Shown: positions 43,141 to 52,415 of the stretch, piece by piece | How positions within the stretch are numbered: position 1 is the first letter of the stretch | How the letters are laid out: each line of letters starts with the position of its first letter | Assembly: GCA_943914515.1 (NCBI GenBank) | Contig: CALUCI010000008.1 | Coordinates: 1 to 60,747, forward strand | DNA from: an uncultured Pseudomonas sp. | GTDB lineage: Bacteria > Pseudomonadota > Gammaproteobacteria > Pseudomonadales > Pseudomonadaceae | Direction: 5' to 3' | DNA length: 60,747 bases | Translations under genes and position numbers: made by a program | Notes under the pieces: model-generated | Seen by the model: the letters and a program-made list of their open reading frames with translations, nothing else | The model's database searches: none | What the model was told of the DNA's origin: nothing

Positions 43141-45237
43141 TCAGTAGTCCATCGCTCGGTGGGCCTGGATGGCGGTCAGGGCGATGGTGTAGACGATGTC
43201 GTCCACCTGGGCGCCCCGTGGCAGGTCGTTCACCGGTTTGCGCAGGCCCTGCAGCATCGGTCCGAGGCTGACGCAGTCGGCGCTGCGCTGGACCGCCTTG
43301 TGGGTGGTGTTGCCGGTGTTCAGGTCGGGGAACACGAACACCGTGGCGCGACCGGCCACCTGGCTGTTGGGGGCCAGTTGCCGGGCGATGTCCTGGTTGG
43401 CGGCGGTGTCGTACTGCAAGGGGCCGTCGATCAGCAGGGCGCGCTGGGTTTCCTGGGCCAGCAGGGTGGCTTCGCGGACCTTTTCCACTTCCTCGCCACT
43501 GGCGGACTCACCGCTGGAGTAGCTGATCATCGCCACCCGTGGCGCGATGCCGAATGCGTTCGCCGAGTCAGCGCTTTGCACGGCGATCTCGGCCAGTTCG
43601 GCGGCGCTCGGGTGCGGGTTCATCACGCAGTCGCCGTACACCAGCACCTGCTCGGGAAACAGCATGAAGAACACCGACGACACCAGGCTGCAGCCCGGCG
43701 CGGTCTTGATCAGTTGCAGGGCCGGGCGGATGGTGTTGGCGGTGGAGTGCACCAGGCCCGATACCAGCCCGTCGACCTCGTCCAGCGCCAGCATCATGGT
43801 GCCGATCACCACCGGGTCTTCCAGTTGCTGTTCGGCCATCGGCGCATTCAGGCTCTTGCTCTTGCGCAGGTTGACCATGGGCTCGACGTAGCGCTCGCGG
43901 ATCAGGTCCGGATCGAGGATTTCCAGCCCTTCCGGCAAGGTGATGCCCTGGGCGCGGGCCACCGCCTGGACGTCCTCGGGCTTGGCCAGCAGCACGCAGC
44001 GGGCGATGCCGCGGGCCTGGCAAATGGCGGCGGCCTGCACGGTCATCGGCTCGGCGCCTTCGGGCAGGACGATGCGCTTGTTGGCCTGCTGCGCGCGCTG
44101 GATCAACTGATAGCGGAACACTGCCGGCGACAGGCGCATCTCTCGCGGTGTGCCGCAGCGCTGGTTGAGCCAGTCGGCGTCGAGGTGGCTGGCAACGAAA
44201 TCGGTGATGATCTCCGCGCGCTCGCGGTCGTCCACCGGAATTTCCTTGTTCAGGCCGTTGAGCTGGTTGGCGGTGTCGTACGAACCGGTGCTGACCGAGA
44301 GGATCGGCAGGCCGGCGAGCAGCGCGCCCTGGCACAGTTCGAGGATGCGTGGATCGGGCTTGCTGTCGCTGGTCAGCAGCAGGCCGGCCAGCGGCACGCC
44401 GTTGATCGCGGCAAGGCTGACGGCGAGGATGATGTCGTCGCGGTCGCCGGGCGTCACCACCAGGGTGCCGGGCTTGAGCAGCGGCACGGTGTTGGCCACG
44501 GTGCGGGCGCAGAGGATGATTTTGTTCATCCGCCGGGTTTCGTAGTCGCCGGCGTTGAGCACCTGGGCGCCGAGCAGGTCGGCGACGTCGCGGGTGCGCG
44601 GGTCGTTGAGGCCGGGCTGGAACGGAATGCAGCCGAGCAGGCGGAAGTCACCGCTGCGCAGCAATGGCGAATGCTCGCGCAGGCGGGTGGCGAACGCGTC
44701 CATGTCGTCGTCGCCGCGCACCTTGTTGAGGATCACGCCGAGGACTTTCGGGTCTTTCGGGCCGCCGAACAGTTGCGCCTGCAACTCGACGCGGCCGGAC
44801 AGTTCGGCGAGCACGTCGTTTTCCGGCGCCGACACCAGGATCACCTCGGCGTCGAGGCTCTTGGCCAGGTGCTGGTTGACCCGCGCCGCATAGCTGGCGT
44901 GGCGGGTCGGGACCATGCCTTCGACCACCAGCACGTCCTTGCCGACGCAGGCCTGCTGGTAAAGGGTGATGATTTCTTCCAGCAGTTCGTCCAGCTGGCC
45001 TTCGCCGAGCATGCGCTCGACATGAGCCAGGCTCAGCGGTTTTGGCGGTTTCAGGCCGTGGGTGCGCGAGACCAGTTCGGTGGAACGTTCCGGGCCGGTG
45101 TCGCCAGGGTGCGGTTGGGCAATCGGCTTGAAGAAGCCGACCTTCAGGCCGGCCCGCTCAAGTGTGCGGACCAGGCCCAGGCTGATGGAAGTCAGGCCGA
45201 CACCGAAGTCGGTCGGCGCGATGAAAAAAGTCTGCAT
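43141..45237 (-). CDS. pta: Phosphate acetyltransferase
   Basis: A 698-residue enzyme that interconverts acetyl-CoA and acetyl phosphate. An N-terminal BioD-like domain (opening MQTFFIAPTDFGVGLTSISLG, about 1-200) and a DRTGG domain (about 215-330) precede the catalytic PTA_PTB domain (about 370-690), which carries RIVLPEGAEPMTVQAA and GLVHSTANTIRPALQ. This is the long, enterobacterial-type Pta. The ATG at 45237 is chosen over a longer frame. No acetate kinase gene is beside it here; an acyltransferase follows three bases after its stop. Confidence 0.95.
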   Translation of the reverse strand: MQTFFIAPTDFGVGLTSISLGLVRTLERAGLKVGFFKPIAQPHPGDTGPERSTELVSRTHGLKPPKPLSLAHVERMLGEGQLDELLEEIITLYQQACVGKDVLVVEGMVPTRHASYAARVNQHLAKSLDAEVILVSAPENDVLAELSGRVELQAQLFGGPKDPKVLGVILNKVRGDDDMDAFATRLREHSPLLRSGDFRLLGCIPFQPGLNDPRTRDVADLLGAQVLNAGDYETRRMNKIILCARTVANTVPLLKPGTLVVTPGDRDDIILAVSLAAINGVPLAGLLLTSDSKPDPRILELCQGALLAGLPILSVSTGSYDTANQLNGLNKEIPVDDRERAEIITDFVASHLDADWLNQRCGTPREMRLSPAVFRYQLIQRAQQANKRIVLPEGAEPMTVQAAAICQARGIARCVLLAKPEDVQAVARAQGITLPEGLEILDPDLIRERYVEPMVNLRKSKSLNAPMAEQQLEDPVVIGTMMLALDEVDGLVSGLVHSTANTIRPALQLIKTAPGCSLVSSVFFMLFPEQVLVYGDCVMNPHPSAAELAEIAVQSADSANAFGIAPRVAMISYSSGESASGEEVEKVREATLLAQETQRALLIDGPLQYDTAANQDIARQLAPNSQVAGRATVFVFPDLNTGNTTHKAVQRSADCVSLGPMLQGLRKPVNDLPRGAQVDDIVYTIALTAIQAHRAMDY

Positions 45238-45269
45238 GCGAGCTTCTCGAAATGAGCTGTGCAAAAGAG

Positions 45270-45566
45270 TCAATTGACAAGGGTATCGCTATCGGCGCCT
45301 TGCGCGCACCAGCCGCAGGCAAAAGGCTGGCCGATATGGCGTTGGCGCTGGGCCGCGTCGAGCACCCAGGGACGTGACTGCCAGGGCGGCAAGTGCCGCA
45401 GGTGCTGGGTGTGGCCGCAGGACAGCTCGGCCACCCAGTGGCCTTCTTCGTCCTGGTGAAAACCCGTTATACGGCTGACCCGTTTGTCCGGGTTGCGTTC
45501 GCTTTCGGGCGATGCGTTGGTTACACTTGCCCGTTCAACATTCTTATGCAAAAGGTCTCGCCCCAT
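45270..45566 (-). CDS. DUF3565 family protein
   Basis: A small protein with the DUF3565 block: RITGFHQDEEGHWVAELSCG, HTQHLRHLPPWQSRPWV and a final CGWC pair, so His and Cys residues could bind a metal. The start is uncertain. The ATG at 45566 would give 98 residues but overlaps the ATG of the divergent FKBP gene, and the first 35 residues look unlike the family. The conserved part starts near 45470. It is 32 bp upstream of pta on the same strand. Confidence 0.7.
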   Translation of the reverse strand: MGRDLLHKNVERASVTNASPESERNPDKRVSRITGFHQDEEGHWVAELSCGHTQHLRHLPPWQSRPWVLDAAQRQRHIGQPFACGWCAQGADSDTLVN

Positions 45567-46050
45567 GCTGATCGCCGCCAACAAGGCTGTCTCCATCGAC
45601 TATACCCTGACCAACGACGCTGGTGAGGTCATCGACAGCTCTGCCGGCGGCGCCCCGCTGGTGTACCTGCACGGTGCCGGCAACATCATTCCGGGCCTGG
45701 AAAAGGCTCTGGAAGGCAAAGGCGCCGGCGAAGAGCTGGACGTCACCATCGAGCCGGAAGACGCCTACGGCGAATACCTGGCCGAGCTGGTCAGCACCCT
45801 GAACCGCAGCATGTTCGAAGGCGTTGACCAACTGGAAGTCGGCATGCAGTTCCACGCTTCGGCGCCGGACGGCCAGATGCAGATCGTCACCATCCGTGAT
45901 CTGGACGGCGACGACGTCACCGTCGACGGCAACCACCCACTGGCTGGCCAGCGCCTGAGCTTCAAGGTCAAGGTCGTCAGCATCCGTGATGCCAGCGAAG
46001 AAGAAATCGCCCATGGCCACGTCCATGGCGAAGGTGGCCATCACCACTGA
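45565..46050 (+). CDS. FKBP-type peptidyl-prolyl isomerase (SlyD-like)
   Basis: A 161-residue folding catalyst. The FKBP domain with inserted flap reads VSIDYTLTNDAGEVIDSS, YLHGAGNIIPGLEKALEGK and EPEDAYGEY. A metal-binding His-rich tail (HGHVHGEGGHHH) ends the protein, as in SlyD. It probably also acts as a nickel or zinc chaperone. It is divergent from the DUF3565 gene with almost no space between, and is followed by a possible terminator and the glutathione peroxidase gene. Confidence 0.93.
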   Translation: MLIAANKAVSIDYTLTNDAGEVIDSSAGGAPLVYLHGAGNIIPGLEKALEGKGAGEELDVTIEPEDAYGEYLAELVSTLNRSMFEGVDQLEVGMQFHASAPDGQMQIVTIRDLDGDDVTVDGNHPLAGQRLSFKVKVVSIRDASEEEIAHGHVHGEGGHHH

Positions 46051-46077
46051 TTTCTGCGCTAAGCTCAGAAAGTCGCG

Positions 46078-46143
46078 AAGGCGCCGAGGCCCTTCCGTCG
46101 TGTCACCCGCAAGGGGACATGCGGCAGGCCAGGCGCCTTTTTA
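46078..46143 (+). terminator. Possible rho-independent terminator
   Basis: AAGGCGCC (46078-46085) pairs with GGCGCCTT (46132-46139), followed by TTTTT. The enclosed 46 bases have their own hairpin potential, so the stem is distant but plausible. It lies between the FKBP and glutathione peroxidase genes. Confidence 0.5.
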
Positions 46144-46196
46144 GTGGGCCGCGTTTCGCGTGGGGCGAAGCGGAATCGGTAATCGGGGAGTACGTC

Positions 46197-46679
46197 ATGA
46201 GTGCATTTCACGACCTGAAGTTGCAAGCGTTGAATGGTCAGGAGCTGCCCCTGGCACCGTTCAAGGGCCAGGTGGTGCTGGTGGTCAATGTCGCCTCCAA
46301 GTGTGGCCTGACGCCGCAGTACGCGGCGCTGGAAAGCCTCTACCAGCAATACAAGGCCAAGGGCTTCAGCGTGCTCGGCCTGCCGTGCAATCAGTTCGCC
46401 GGGCAGGAACCGGGCAGCGAGGCGGAGATCGCCGAGTTCTGCAGCCTCAACTACGGCGTGAGCTTTCCGCTGGGAGGCAAGCTGGAAGTCAACGGACCGC
46501 ACCGTCATGCCCTGTACCGCCTGCTGGCGGGCGAGGGCGCCGAGTTCCCTGGGGATATCACCTGGAATTTCGAGAAATTCCTGGTCGGCAAGGATGGTCG
46601 CGTGCTGGCGCGTTTTTCGCCACGCACCGCGCCAGACGATCCGGCGGTGGTACAGGCGATCGAGAAGGCGCTGGGCTGA
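46197..46679 (+). CDS. Glutathione peroxidase family protein
   Basis: A 160-residue thiol peroxidase. The family blocks are NVASKCGLTPQY with the peroxidatic Cys, LGLPCNQFAGQEPGS, and WNFEKFLVGKDGRVLARF with the catalytic-site Trp and Asn. GGGGAG precedes the ATG at 46197. In bacteria such proteins are usually thioredoxin-dependent; trxB lies some 6 kb downstream. The start is supported by the strong ribosome site. Confidence 0.93.
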   Translation: MSAFHDLKLQALNGQELPLAPFKGQVVLVVNVASKCGLTPQYAALESLYQQYKAKGFSVLGLPCNQFAGQEPGSEAEIAEFCSLNYGVSFPLGGKLEVNGPHRHALYRLLAGEGAEFPGDITWNFEKFLVGKDGRVLARFSPRTAPDDPAVVQAIEKALG

Positions 46680-46741
46680 TACAGCCCGACAATCCCGCCA
46701 TCGCTTATGGAACAAAACATAACTAATTGACTGGGCTGGAC

Positions 46742-46769
46742 TGTGGGAGCGAGCAAGCTCGCTCCCACA
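46742..46769. repeat. Perfect 12 bp REP-like palindrome
   Basis: TGTGGGAGCGAG and CTCGCTCCCACA form a perfect 12 bp stem around a CAAG loop. This is a variant of the REP core. Confidence 0.85.
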
Positions 46770-46825
46770 GTCCATTGTTCTCCGCGCGACAGCACGGCGA
46801 CGAGGCAGTGGGCGGTCTCCTACAG
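46767..46825 (+). repeat. Dispersed repeat, copy 2
   Basis: It matches 29057-29094 at 35 of 38 positions and again ends TCTCCTACAG. Here it carries an extra internal stretch of about eight bases before that ending. Confidence 0.7.
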
Positions 46826-46930
46826 GATTTTGCACAAGCCATGCTGCTCAATCACTCAAATCAATAGTACTGGGCCATCCCCTACCCCCACCCTATTCTC
46901 AAGCGCTCTCGCCAACCCTCGGAGCGCCAC

Positions 46931-48034
46931 ATGTCCGCTAACGCACTGTTCACCCCCTTCCAACTGGGCGCCCTCGAGCTGCCGACCCGTGTGGTCATGG
47001 CGCCGATGACCCGTACCTTCTGCCCGGGTGGCGTGCCGCATGCCAAGGTCGTGGACTATTACCGTCGCCGCGCCGCTGCCGGCGTCGGTCTGATCATCAC
47101 CGAAGGCACCACGGTCGGCCACAAGGCGGCCAACGGCTACCCGAACGTGCCGCGCTTCTACGGCGAAGACGCTCTGGCCGGCTGGAAGAAGGTGGTCGAC
47201 GCCGTACACGCCGAGGGCGGGCGTATCGTGCCGCAGCTCTGGCACGTCGGCAGTGTTCGCCGCCTGGGCACCGAGCCGGATGCCAGCGTGCCGGGCTATG
47301 GCCCCAGCGAAAAACTCAAGGACGGCCAGGAGGTGGTGCACGGCATGAGCCACGCCGACATCCAGGACGTCATCGCCGCCTTCGCCCAGGCCGCCCGCGA
47401 CGCCAAGGCCATCGGCATGGACGGCGTGGAGATCCACGGCGCCCACGGCTACCTGATCGACCAGTTCTTCTGGGAAGCCAGCAACCGCCGTGACGACGAG
47501 TACGGTGGCGACCTGGCCGCTCGCTCACGCTTCGCCATCGAGTTGATCCAGGCGGTCCGCGCTGCGGTCGGCCCGGACTTCCCGATCATCTTCCGGTTCT
47601 CGCAATGGAAGCAGCAGGACTACAGCGCGCGCCTGGTCACCACGCCCGAGGCGCTGGCGGCATTTCTCCAGCCGTTGTCCGACGCCGGTGTGGATATCTT
47701 CCACTGCTCGACCCGACGCTTCTGGGAGCCGGAGTTCGAAGGCTCGTCATTGAACCTTGCCGGCTGGACCCGCCAGCTCACCGGCAAACCGACCATCACC
47801 GTGGGCAGTGTCGGCCTCGACGGCGAGTTCCTGCAGTTCATGGTCGACACCGACAAGGTGGCCCAGCCGGCCAGCCTGGAAAACCTCCTGCAACGCCTCA
47901 ACGACCAGGAGTTCGATCTGGTGGCGGTGGGCCGTGCGTTGCTGGTCGACCCGCAATGGGCAGCCAAGGTCCGCGATGGCCGCGAAGCGGACATCCTGCC
48001 GTTCAGCCGTGAGGCGTTGTCGAGCCTGGTTTGA
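46931..48034 (+). CDS. NADH:flavin oxidoreductase / Old Yellow Enzyme family
   Basis: A 367-residue FMN enzyme with an (alpha/beta)8 barrel. Motifs: MAPMTRTF near residue 24, PQLWHVG (FMN/substrate site), VEIHGAHGYLIDQFFW with the active-site H-x2-H (HGAH), and the C-terminal VAVGRALLVDPQW. It probably reduces activated alkenes or nitro compounds. Its last 32 bases overlap the convergent glycosyltransferase gene. Confidence 0.92.
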   Translation: MSANALFTPFQLGALELPTRVVMAPMTRTFCPGGVPHAKVVDYYRRRAAAGVGLIITEGTTVGHKAANGYPNVPRFYGEDALAGWKKVVDAVHAEGGRIVPQLWHVGSVRRLGTEPDASVPGYGPSEKLKDGQEVVHGMSHADIQDVIAAFAQAARDAKAIGMDGVEIHGAHGYLIDQFFWEASNRRDDEYGGDLAARSRFAIELIQAVRAAVGPDFPIIFRFSQWKQQDYSARLVTTPEALAAFLQPLSDAGVDIFHCSTRRFWEPEFEGSSLNLAGWTRQLTGKPTITVGSVGLDGEFLQFMVDTDKVAQPASLENLLQRLNDQEFDLVAVGRALLVDPQWAAKVRDGREADILPFSREALSSLV

Positions 48035-49220
48035 CCAACAGCTCCGGGTCGTCCTGGGCGGCGGGCAGGGCGTGTAACGGTTCGCAGGCACCGCGCAGGT
48101 AGCCTTCGAACTGCTCGATGATTGCCGGCCAGCCCTGGCGGCTGGCGTGCTGGCGGGCATTGAGGCGCACCCGGCGCAGGGTCTCGCGGTCTTCCAGCAG
48201 CCAGCAGGCGGCGTCGATGAAGGCTTCGGCGTCGCCCGGCATGGCCAGCGCGCCGTTGTGCCCGTGGCGGATGTGCTGGGCTGCGCCGGCCTCGTCATAG
48301 GCGACCACGCCAAGTCCCGATGCCAGCGCTTCGAGCACCACATTGCCGAAGGTCTCGGTCAGGCTCGGGAACAGGAAGATATCGCCGCAGGCGTAATGCT
48401 CGGCCAGGTGCTCGCCGCGCTGTGGCCCGCAGAACACCGCATCCGGCAATTGCGCCTGCAGCGCCGCCCACTGCGGACCATCACCGACGATCACCAGGCG
48501 CATGCGCCGCTGTGGATAAGTGCGTTGCAGCACTTCCAGGCTGCGGCCGAGCATGCCCAGGTTCTTTTCCGCCGCCAGGCGCCCGACGTAGAGCAGGGCG
48601 ATGTCGTCATTGCCCAGACCCCATTGTTCGCGCAGCGCAGGGTTGCGCCGTGCCGGGCTGAACAGGCTGCTGTCGACACCGCGCGACAGCAGTGCCAGAC
48701 GCTCGAAGCCACGACGTTCCAGCGCCAGGCGCTGGCTCGGGCTGGGCACCAGGGTGCTGTGGGTGCGGTGATGGAACCAGCGCAGGTATTGGGTCAGGAA
48801 GCGGCTCAGCAGGCCGAGACCGTACTGGCCGGAGTACTGCTGAAAGTTGGTGTGGAAACCACTGATCGCGGCAATCCCCAGGCGCCGTGCGGCGCGCAGG
48901 GCGCTGAGGCCCAGCGGACCTTCGGTGGCGATGTAGAGCACGTCCGGGCGGTCGCGGCGCCAGCGTCGCAACAGTTTGTGCATCGACACCTGCCCCCACT
49001 GCAGGCCGGGGTAACCGGGTAGCGGCCAGCCACGGCAGAGCAACTGATCGGCGTTGGTCTGGCCGGGCGGATCGTCGCTCTGGCGCGGGCGAATCAGCTC
49101 GACACGGTGGCCGCGTTGGCGCAGGCCTTCAGTCAGCCGGCCGAGGGTATTGGCCACGCCATTGATTTCGGGTGGGAAGGTCTCGCTGATAAGCGTAATG
49201 TGCAGCGGGAGTGTGGTCAT
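48003..49220 (-). CDS. GT4-family glycosyltransferase
   Basis: A 405-residue GT-B fold glycosyltransferase. The N-terminal block ETFPPEINGVANTLGRLTEGL and the glycine-rich VGDGPQW, and the nucleotide-sugar site SLTETFGNVVLEALASG with the E-x7-E pattern, mark the GT4/group 1 family, of the type that adds mannose or similar to lipids. The frame ends at 48003 inside the convergent Old Yellow Enzyme gene. Acceptor unknown. Confidence 0.9.
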   Translation of the reverse strand: MTTLPLHITLISETFPPEINGVANTLGRLTEGLRQRGHRVELIRPRQSDDPPGQTNADQLLCRGWPLPGYPGLQWGQVSMHKLLRRWRRDRPDVLYIATEGPLGLSALRAARRLGIAAISGFHTNFQQYSGQYGLGLLSRFLTQYLRWFHHRTHSTLVPSPSQRLALERRGFERLALLSRGVDSSLFSPARRNPALREQWGLGNDDIALLYVGRLAAEKNLGMLGRSLEVLQRTYPQRRMRLVIVGDGPQWAALQAQLPDAVFCGPQRGEHLAEHYACGDIFLFPSLTETFGNVVLEALASGLGVVAYDEAGAAQHIRHGHNGALAMPGDAEAFIDAACWLLEDRETLRRVRLNARQHASRQGWPAIIEQFEGYLRGACEPLHALPAAQDDPELLVKPGSTTPHG

Positions 49221-49399
49221 GAGGCCAGTTTCCGACCCAAGGATGGCGCCCGGATGACACTTGGATGACGTATCCGTGACGCCCGATACTTGGCGTTTTC
49301 CGGTTACGAAATATTCCTCTTTTACGACTCAAGAATGCCCGCCGGCCAGCCGATGCATTGGGCATCCCGAATAGACGATTGCGCTCCAGGAGAGCGGTG

Positions 49400-50713
49400 A
49401 TGTTCAACAGTAAACTGAAACAAGAAGTGCTTGATCTCCGCGAGCAGTTGATGTCCATGGATCAGGTCAAGAGCAGTCTCGATAGTGAAATGCTTGTGCT
49501 TCAACTGGACCCCAATGGTCGCATCGAATCGGTAAACCCCAATTTTGAACGCGAGATGTTCTACAACGCCTCGCAACTGATCGGCCGCCACATCGAAGAA
49601 ATCGTTCCCGAGCAGGTCAAGCCGCTGGACTTCTACCAGCGCATGCGTCACGCGATCAACCGTGGTGAGCACCTCAACGGCGCCTTCCGCCTGCTGCGCG
49701 GCAATGGCGAGGAAGCCTGGCTGCGTTCGATCCTGCAACCGGTGCGCGGCAGTGACGGCAAGCTGAAGTACTTCACCATGCACTCCAGCGACCTCACCCG
49801 CACCATCGCCACCTCCCGCGAGCACGAAAGCCTGATCAAGGCGCTGATGCGTTCGACCGCCGTCATCGAGTTCACCCTCAATGGTGAAGTGCTGACTGCC
49901 AACGAGCGTTTCCTGAAAACCATGGGTTACACGCTGGAGCAGGTGCGCGGCAAGCATCACCGCATGTTCTGCGAGCCCGAGGAATACAACTCCGCTACTT
50001 ACCAGGCGTTCTGGGAAAAACTGCGTCGTGGCGAGTTCGTTGCCGAGCGCTTCAAGCGTGTCGACGCCCATGGCCGCACCGTCTGGCTGGAAGCCTCCTA
50101 CAACCCGATCATCGACGCCCATGACGTGCTCTACAAGATCGTCAAGTTCGCCACGGTGATCACCGATCAGGTCAACCAGGAAAATGCTGTCGCCCAGGCG
50201 GCGGATATTGCCTACACCACTTCGCTGGACACCGACAACAGTGCACGTCGTGCCACTGAAGTGGTGACCCAGACCGTGGAAGTGATGCGCGGCCTGGAAA
50301 CCTACATGCAGGACGCCGCCAGCGGCATCGAAGCGCTGGACAAGCAGTCGCAGATCATCGGCTCGATCATCAAGACCATCAGCGACATCGCCGGGCAGAC
50401 CAACCTGCTGGCGCTCAACGCCGCCATCGAGGCCGCCCGTGCCGGCGAGCAGGGCCGTGGATTCGCCGTGGTTGCCGACGAGGTACGCCAACTCGCTTCG
50501 CGCACCAGCAGCGCCACCGAGGAAATCGCCCGGGTAGTGCAGCAGAACGAGCAACTGGCCAAGGCGGCGGTGGACATCATCGACAGCAGCAAGCGCCAGG
50601 CCGAACAGGGCCTCGCCCTGGCCGGGCAGACCGGTACGGTGATCGTCGAGATTCAGGACGGCGCGCAGAAAGTGGTGAACGCGGTCGGACAGTTCTCCAA
50701 CCAGCTCAAGTAA
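49400..50713 (+). CDS. bdlA: BdlA-like soluble PAS-PAS methyl-accepting protein
   Basis: A 437-residue chemoreceptor-like protein with two PAS domains (about 25-125, MLVLQLDPNGRIESVNPNF; about 145-250, VIEFTLNGEVLTANERFLKTMGYTL) and a methyl-accepting signalling domain (about 260-437, with the hairpin tip IAGQTNLLALNAAIEAARAG and VVADEVRQLASRTSSATEEIARVVQ). No transmembrane helix and no HAMP. CAGGAGAGCGGTG gives a good ribosome site. The layout matches BdlA, the biofilm-dispersion regulator of P. aeruginosa. The symbol is tentative. Confidence 0.85.
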   Translation: MFNSKLKQEVLDLREQLMSMDQVKSSLDSEMLVLQLDPNGRIESVNPNFEREMFYNASQLIGRHIEEIVPEQVKPLDFYQRMRHAINRGEHLNGAFRLLRGNGEEAWLRSILQPVRGSDGKLKYFTMHSSDLTRTIATSREHESLIKALMRSTAVIEFTLNGEVLTANERFLKTMGYTLEQVRGKHHRMFCEPEEYNSATYQAFWEKLRRGEFVAERFKRVDAHGRTVWLEASYNPIIDAHDVLYKIVKFATVITDQVNQENAVAQAADIAYTTSLDTDNSARRATEVVTQTVEVMRGLETYMQDAASGIEALDKQSQIIGSIIKTISDIAGQTNLLALNAAIEAARAGEQGRGFAVVADEVRQLASRTSSATEEIARVVQQNEQLAKAAVDIIDSSKRQAEQGLALAGQTGTVIVEIQDGAQKVVNAVGQFSNQLK

Positions 50714-50726
50714 GGCATAAAGCAAC

Positions 50727-50751
50727 AGGCCGGTGCGCAGGGCACCGGCCT
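50727..50751. terminator. Terminator-like hairpin
   Basis: AGGCCGGTG and CACCGGCCT form a nine-base stem around a seven-base loop, 14 bp after the BdlA-like stop and facing the convergent cysZ gene. The T tract is poor on both sides, so it may be a rho-linked or bidirectional stem. Confidence 0.4.
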
Positions 50752-50791
50752 GGATGATGATTGGCGCGACAAGCCGTCAGACCCGCCCGCG

Positions 50792-51535
50792 CTAGCGAAT
50801 GCTCGTTTCTCCCTTCTCCCGCACCCAGAACAACGTGGCGCCCGCCACCGCTGCCGGCATCATCAGGATGTTGACGAACGGCACCATCAACGCCAGGTAA
50901 GTGATCCCGCCAAACCCCAGCGACTGCCAGCGCTTGCTGCGCAGCCAGGCGAGCATGTCCTGCCAGCTCATCTTGTTGTTGTCCGCCGGGTAGTCGATGT
51001 ACTGGATCGCCATCATCCAGATGCCGAACAGCAACCACAGCGGCGCCGCGACGATGTTGACCACGGGGATCAGCGACAGGATAAACAGCCCCAGGGCCCG
51101 TGGCACGAAGTAGCCGAGCTTGCGCATTTCGCGGCTGAAGGTGCGTGGCACCATCGCCACCAGTTCAGCCCAGCTGAACGCCGGGAATTCATCCTTGCCG
51201 CGCAGCACCACTTCGACTTTTTCCGCGAGAAAACCGTTGAACGGTGCGGCGATGATGTTGGCCAGCAGGGTAAAGGTGAAGAACACCATCAGCACCACCA
51301 GAACCACGAACAGTGGCCAAAGCACATAGCTGAGGAAGCTCAGCCAGTTGGGCAGGGTGGGCATCAGGGCGTCGACCCACAGGCTGAACTGATGGCCGGC
51401 CAGGTAGATCAGGCCGACGAACAGCAGCAGGTTGATCGCCAGAGGCAGCAGCACGAACAGCCGCAGGCCGGGGCTCAGGACCAGTTTCAGGCCCTCGCGA
51501 AGGTACTGTGGGCCAGAAAGGACAGGGGCGGGCAT
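50792..51535 (-). CDS. cysZ: Sulfate permease CysZ
   Basis: A 247-residue inner-membrane protein with four long helices. Family blocks: GLKLVLSPGLRLFVLLPLAIN, LLANIIAAPFNGFLAEKVE, and PVVNIVAAPLWLLFGIWMMAIQYIDYPADNN. It takes up sulfate for cysteine synthesis. It is convergent with the BdlA-like gene and divergent from the peroxiredoxin gene. Confidence 0.92.
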   Translation of the reverse strand: MPAPVLSGPQYLREGLKLVLSPGLRLFVLLPLAINLLLFVGLIYLAGHQFSLWVDALMPTLPNWLSFLSYVLWPLFVVLVVLMVFFTFTLLANIIAAPFNGFLAEKVEVVLRGKDEFPAFSWAELVAMVPRTFSREMRKLGYFVPRALGLFILSLIPVVNIVAAPLWLLFGIWMMAIQYIDYPADNNKMSWQDMLAWLRSKRWQSLGFGGITYLALMVPFVNILMMPAAVAGATLFWVREKGETSIR

Positions 51536-51794
51536 AGAGGGCTCCGAGCGGTGGAAAACGCGCCGACCTTACCGAGTTTGCCGACGCAGCGAAAGGCACG
51601 CCGAGGTCGCGCAATGGGCTGTAACAAATCCTCGGAACAGCACGTCATAGGCAGATGTCCGCACCGTTCGGGGGGATATAGAGCAGGTCTATAAGGTGGA
51701 TTGTTTAAGGATATTTCCTTAATCTTTGCCCCCTCGCTACAGTGCGCACATTCTTTTTCAACGCCTTCGAATCCCTGCCTTTCAAGGAGTTCCC

Positions 51795-52394
51795 ATGAGC
51801 ATTCTGGTCAACAAGCAAGCCCCCGATTTTGACGCGGCGGCGGTGCTGGGCGACGGTTCGATCGTCGACAGCTTCAAGCTCTCTTCGCTGCGCGGCAAAT
51901 ACGTCGTGCTGTTCTTCTGGCCGCTGGACTTCACCTTCGTCTGCCCTTCGGAAATCATCGCCCACAACAACCGTATCGGCCGCTTCCGCGAGCTGGGCGT
52001 TGAAGTGGTCGGCGTCTCCATCGACTCGCAGTTCACCCACCACGCCTGGCGCAGCACGCCGGTGGAAAAGGGCGGCATCGGCGAAGTCGAGTTCACCATG
52101 GTTGCCGACGTCAAGCACGAGATCACCCGTGCCTACGGCATCGAGCACGATGACGGCGTGGCGCTGCGCGCTTCGTTCCTGATCGACCAGCAAGGCGTGG
52201 TTCAGCACCAGGTGGTCAACAACCTGCCGCTGGGCCGTGAAGTCGACGAGATGATCCGTCTGGTCGAAGCCTTGCAATTCACCGAGCAGCATGGCGAAGT
52301 CTGCCCCGCTGGCTGGCGTCCGGGCCAGAAAGGCATGAAGGCCGACGCCAAGGGCGTTGCCGACTACCTGGCGGAAAACGCCAAGAGCCTGTAA
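51795..52394 (+). CDS. 2-Cys peroxiredoxin (AhpC/Prx1 type)
   Basis: A 199-residue thiol peroxidase. The peroxidatic Cys is in FTFVCPSE (about residue 51) and the resolving Cys in GEVCPAGW near the C-terminus, so it is a typical dimeric 2-Cys enzyme. CAAGGAGTTCCC precedes the ATG at 51795. A strong terminator follows. The neighbouring trxB gene would supply thioredoxin reducing power. Confidence 0.94.
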   Translation: MSILVNKQAPDFDAAAVLGDGSIVDSFKLSSLRGKYVVLFFWPLDFTFVCPSEIIAHNNRIGRFRELGVEVVGVSIDSQFTHHAWRSTPVEKGGIGEVEFTMVADVKHEITRAYGIEHDDGVALRASFLIDQQGVVQHQVVNNLPLGREVDEMIRLVEALQFTEQHGEVCPAGWRPGQKGMKADAKGVADYLAENAKSL

Positions 52395-52415
52395 GGGCCT
52401 GCTTCAACGGTTTTC

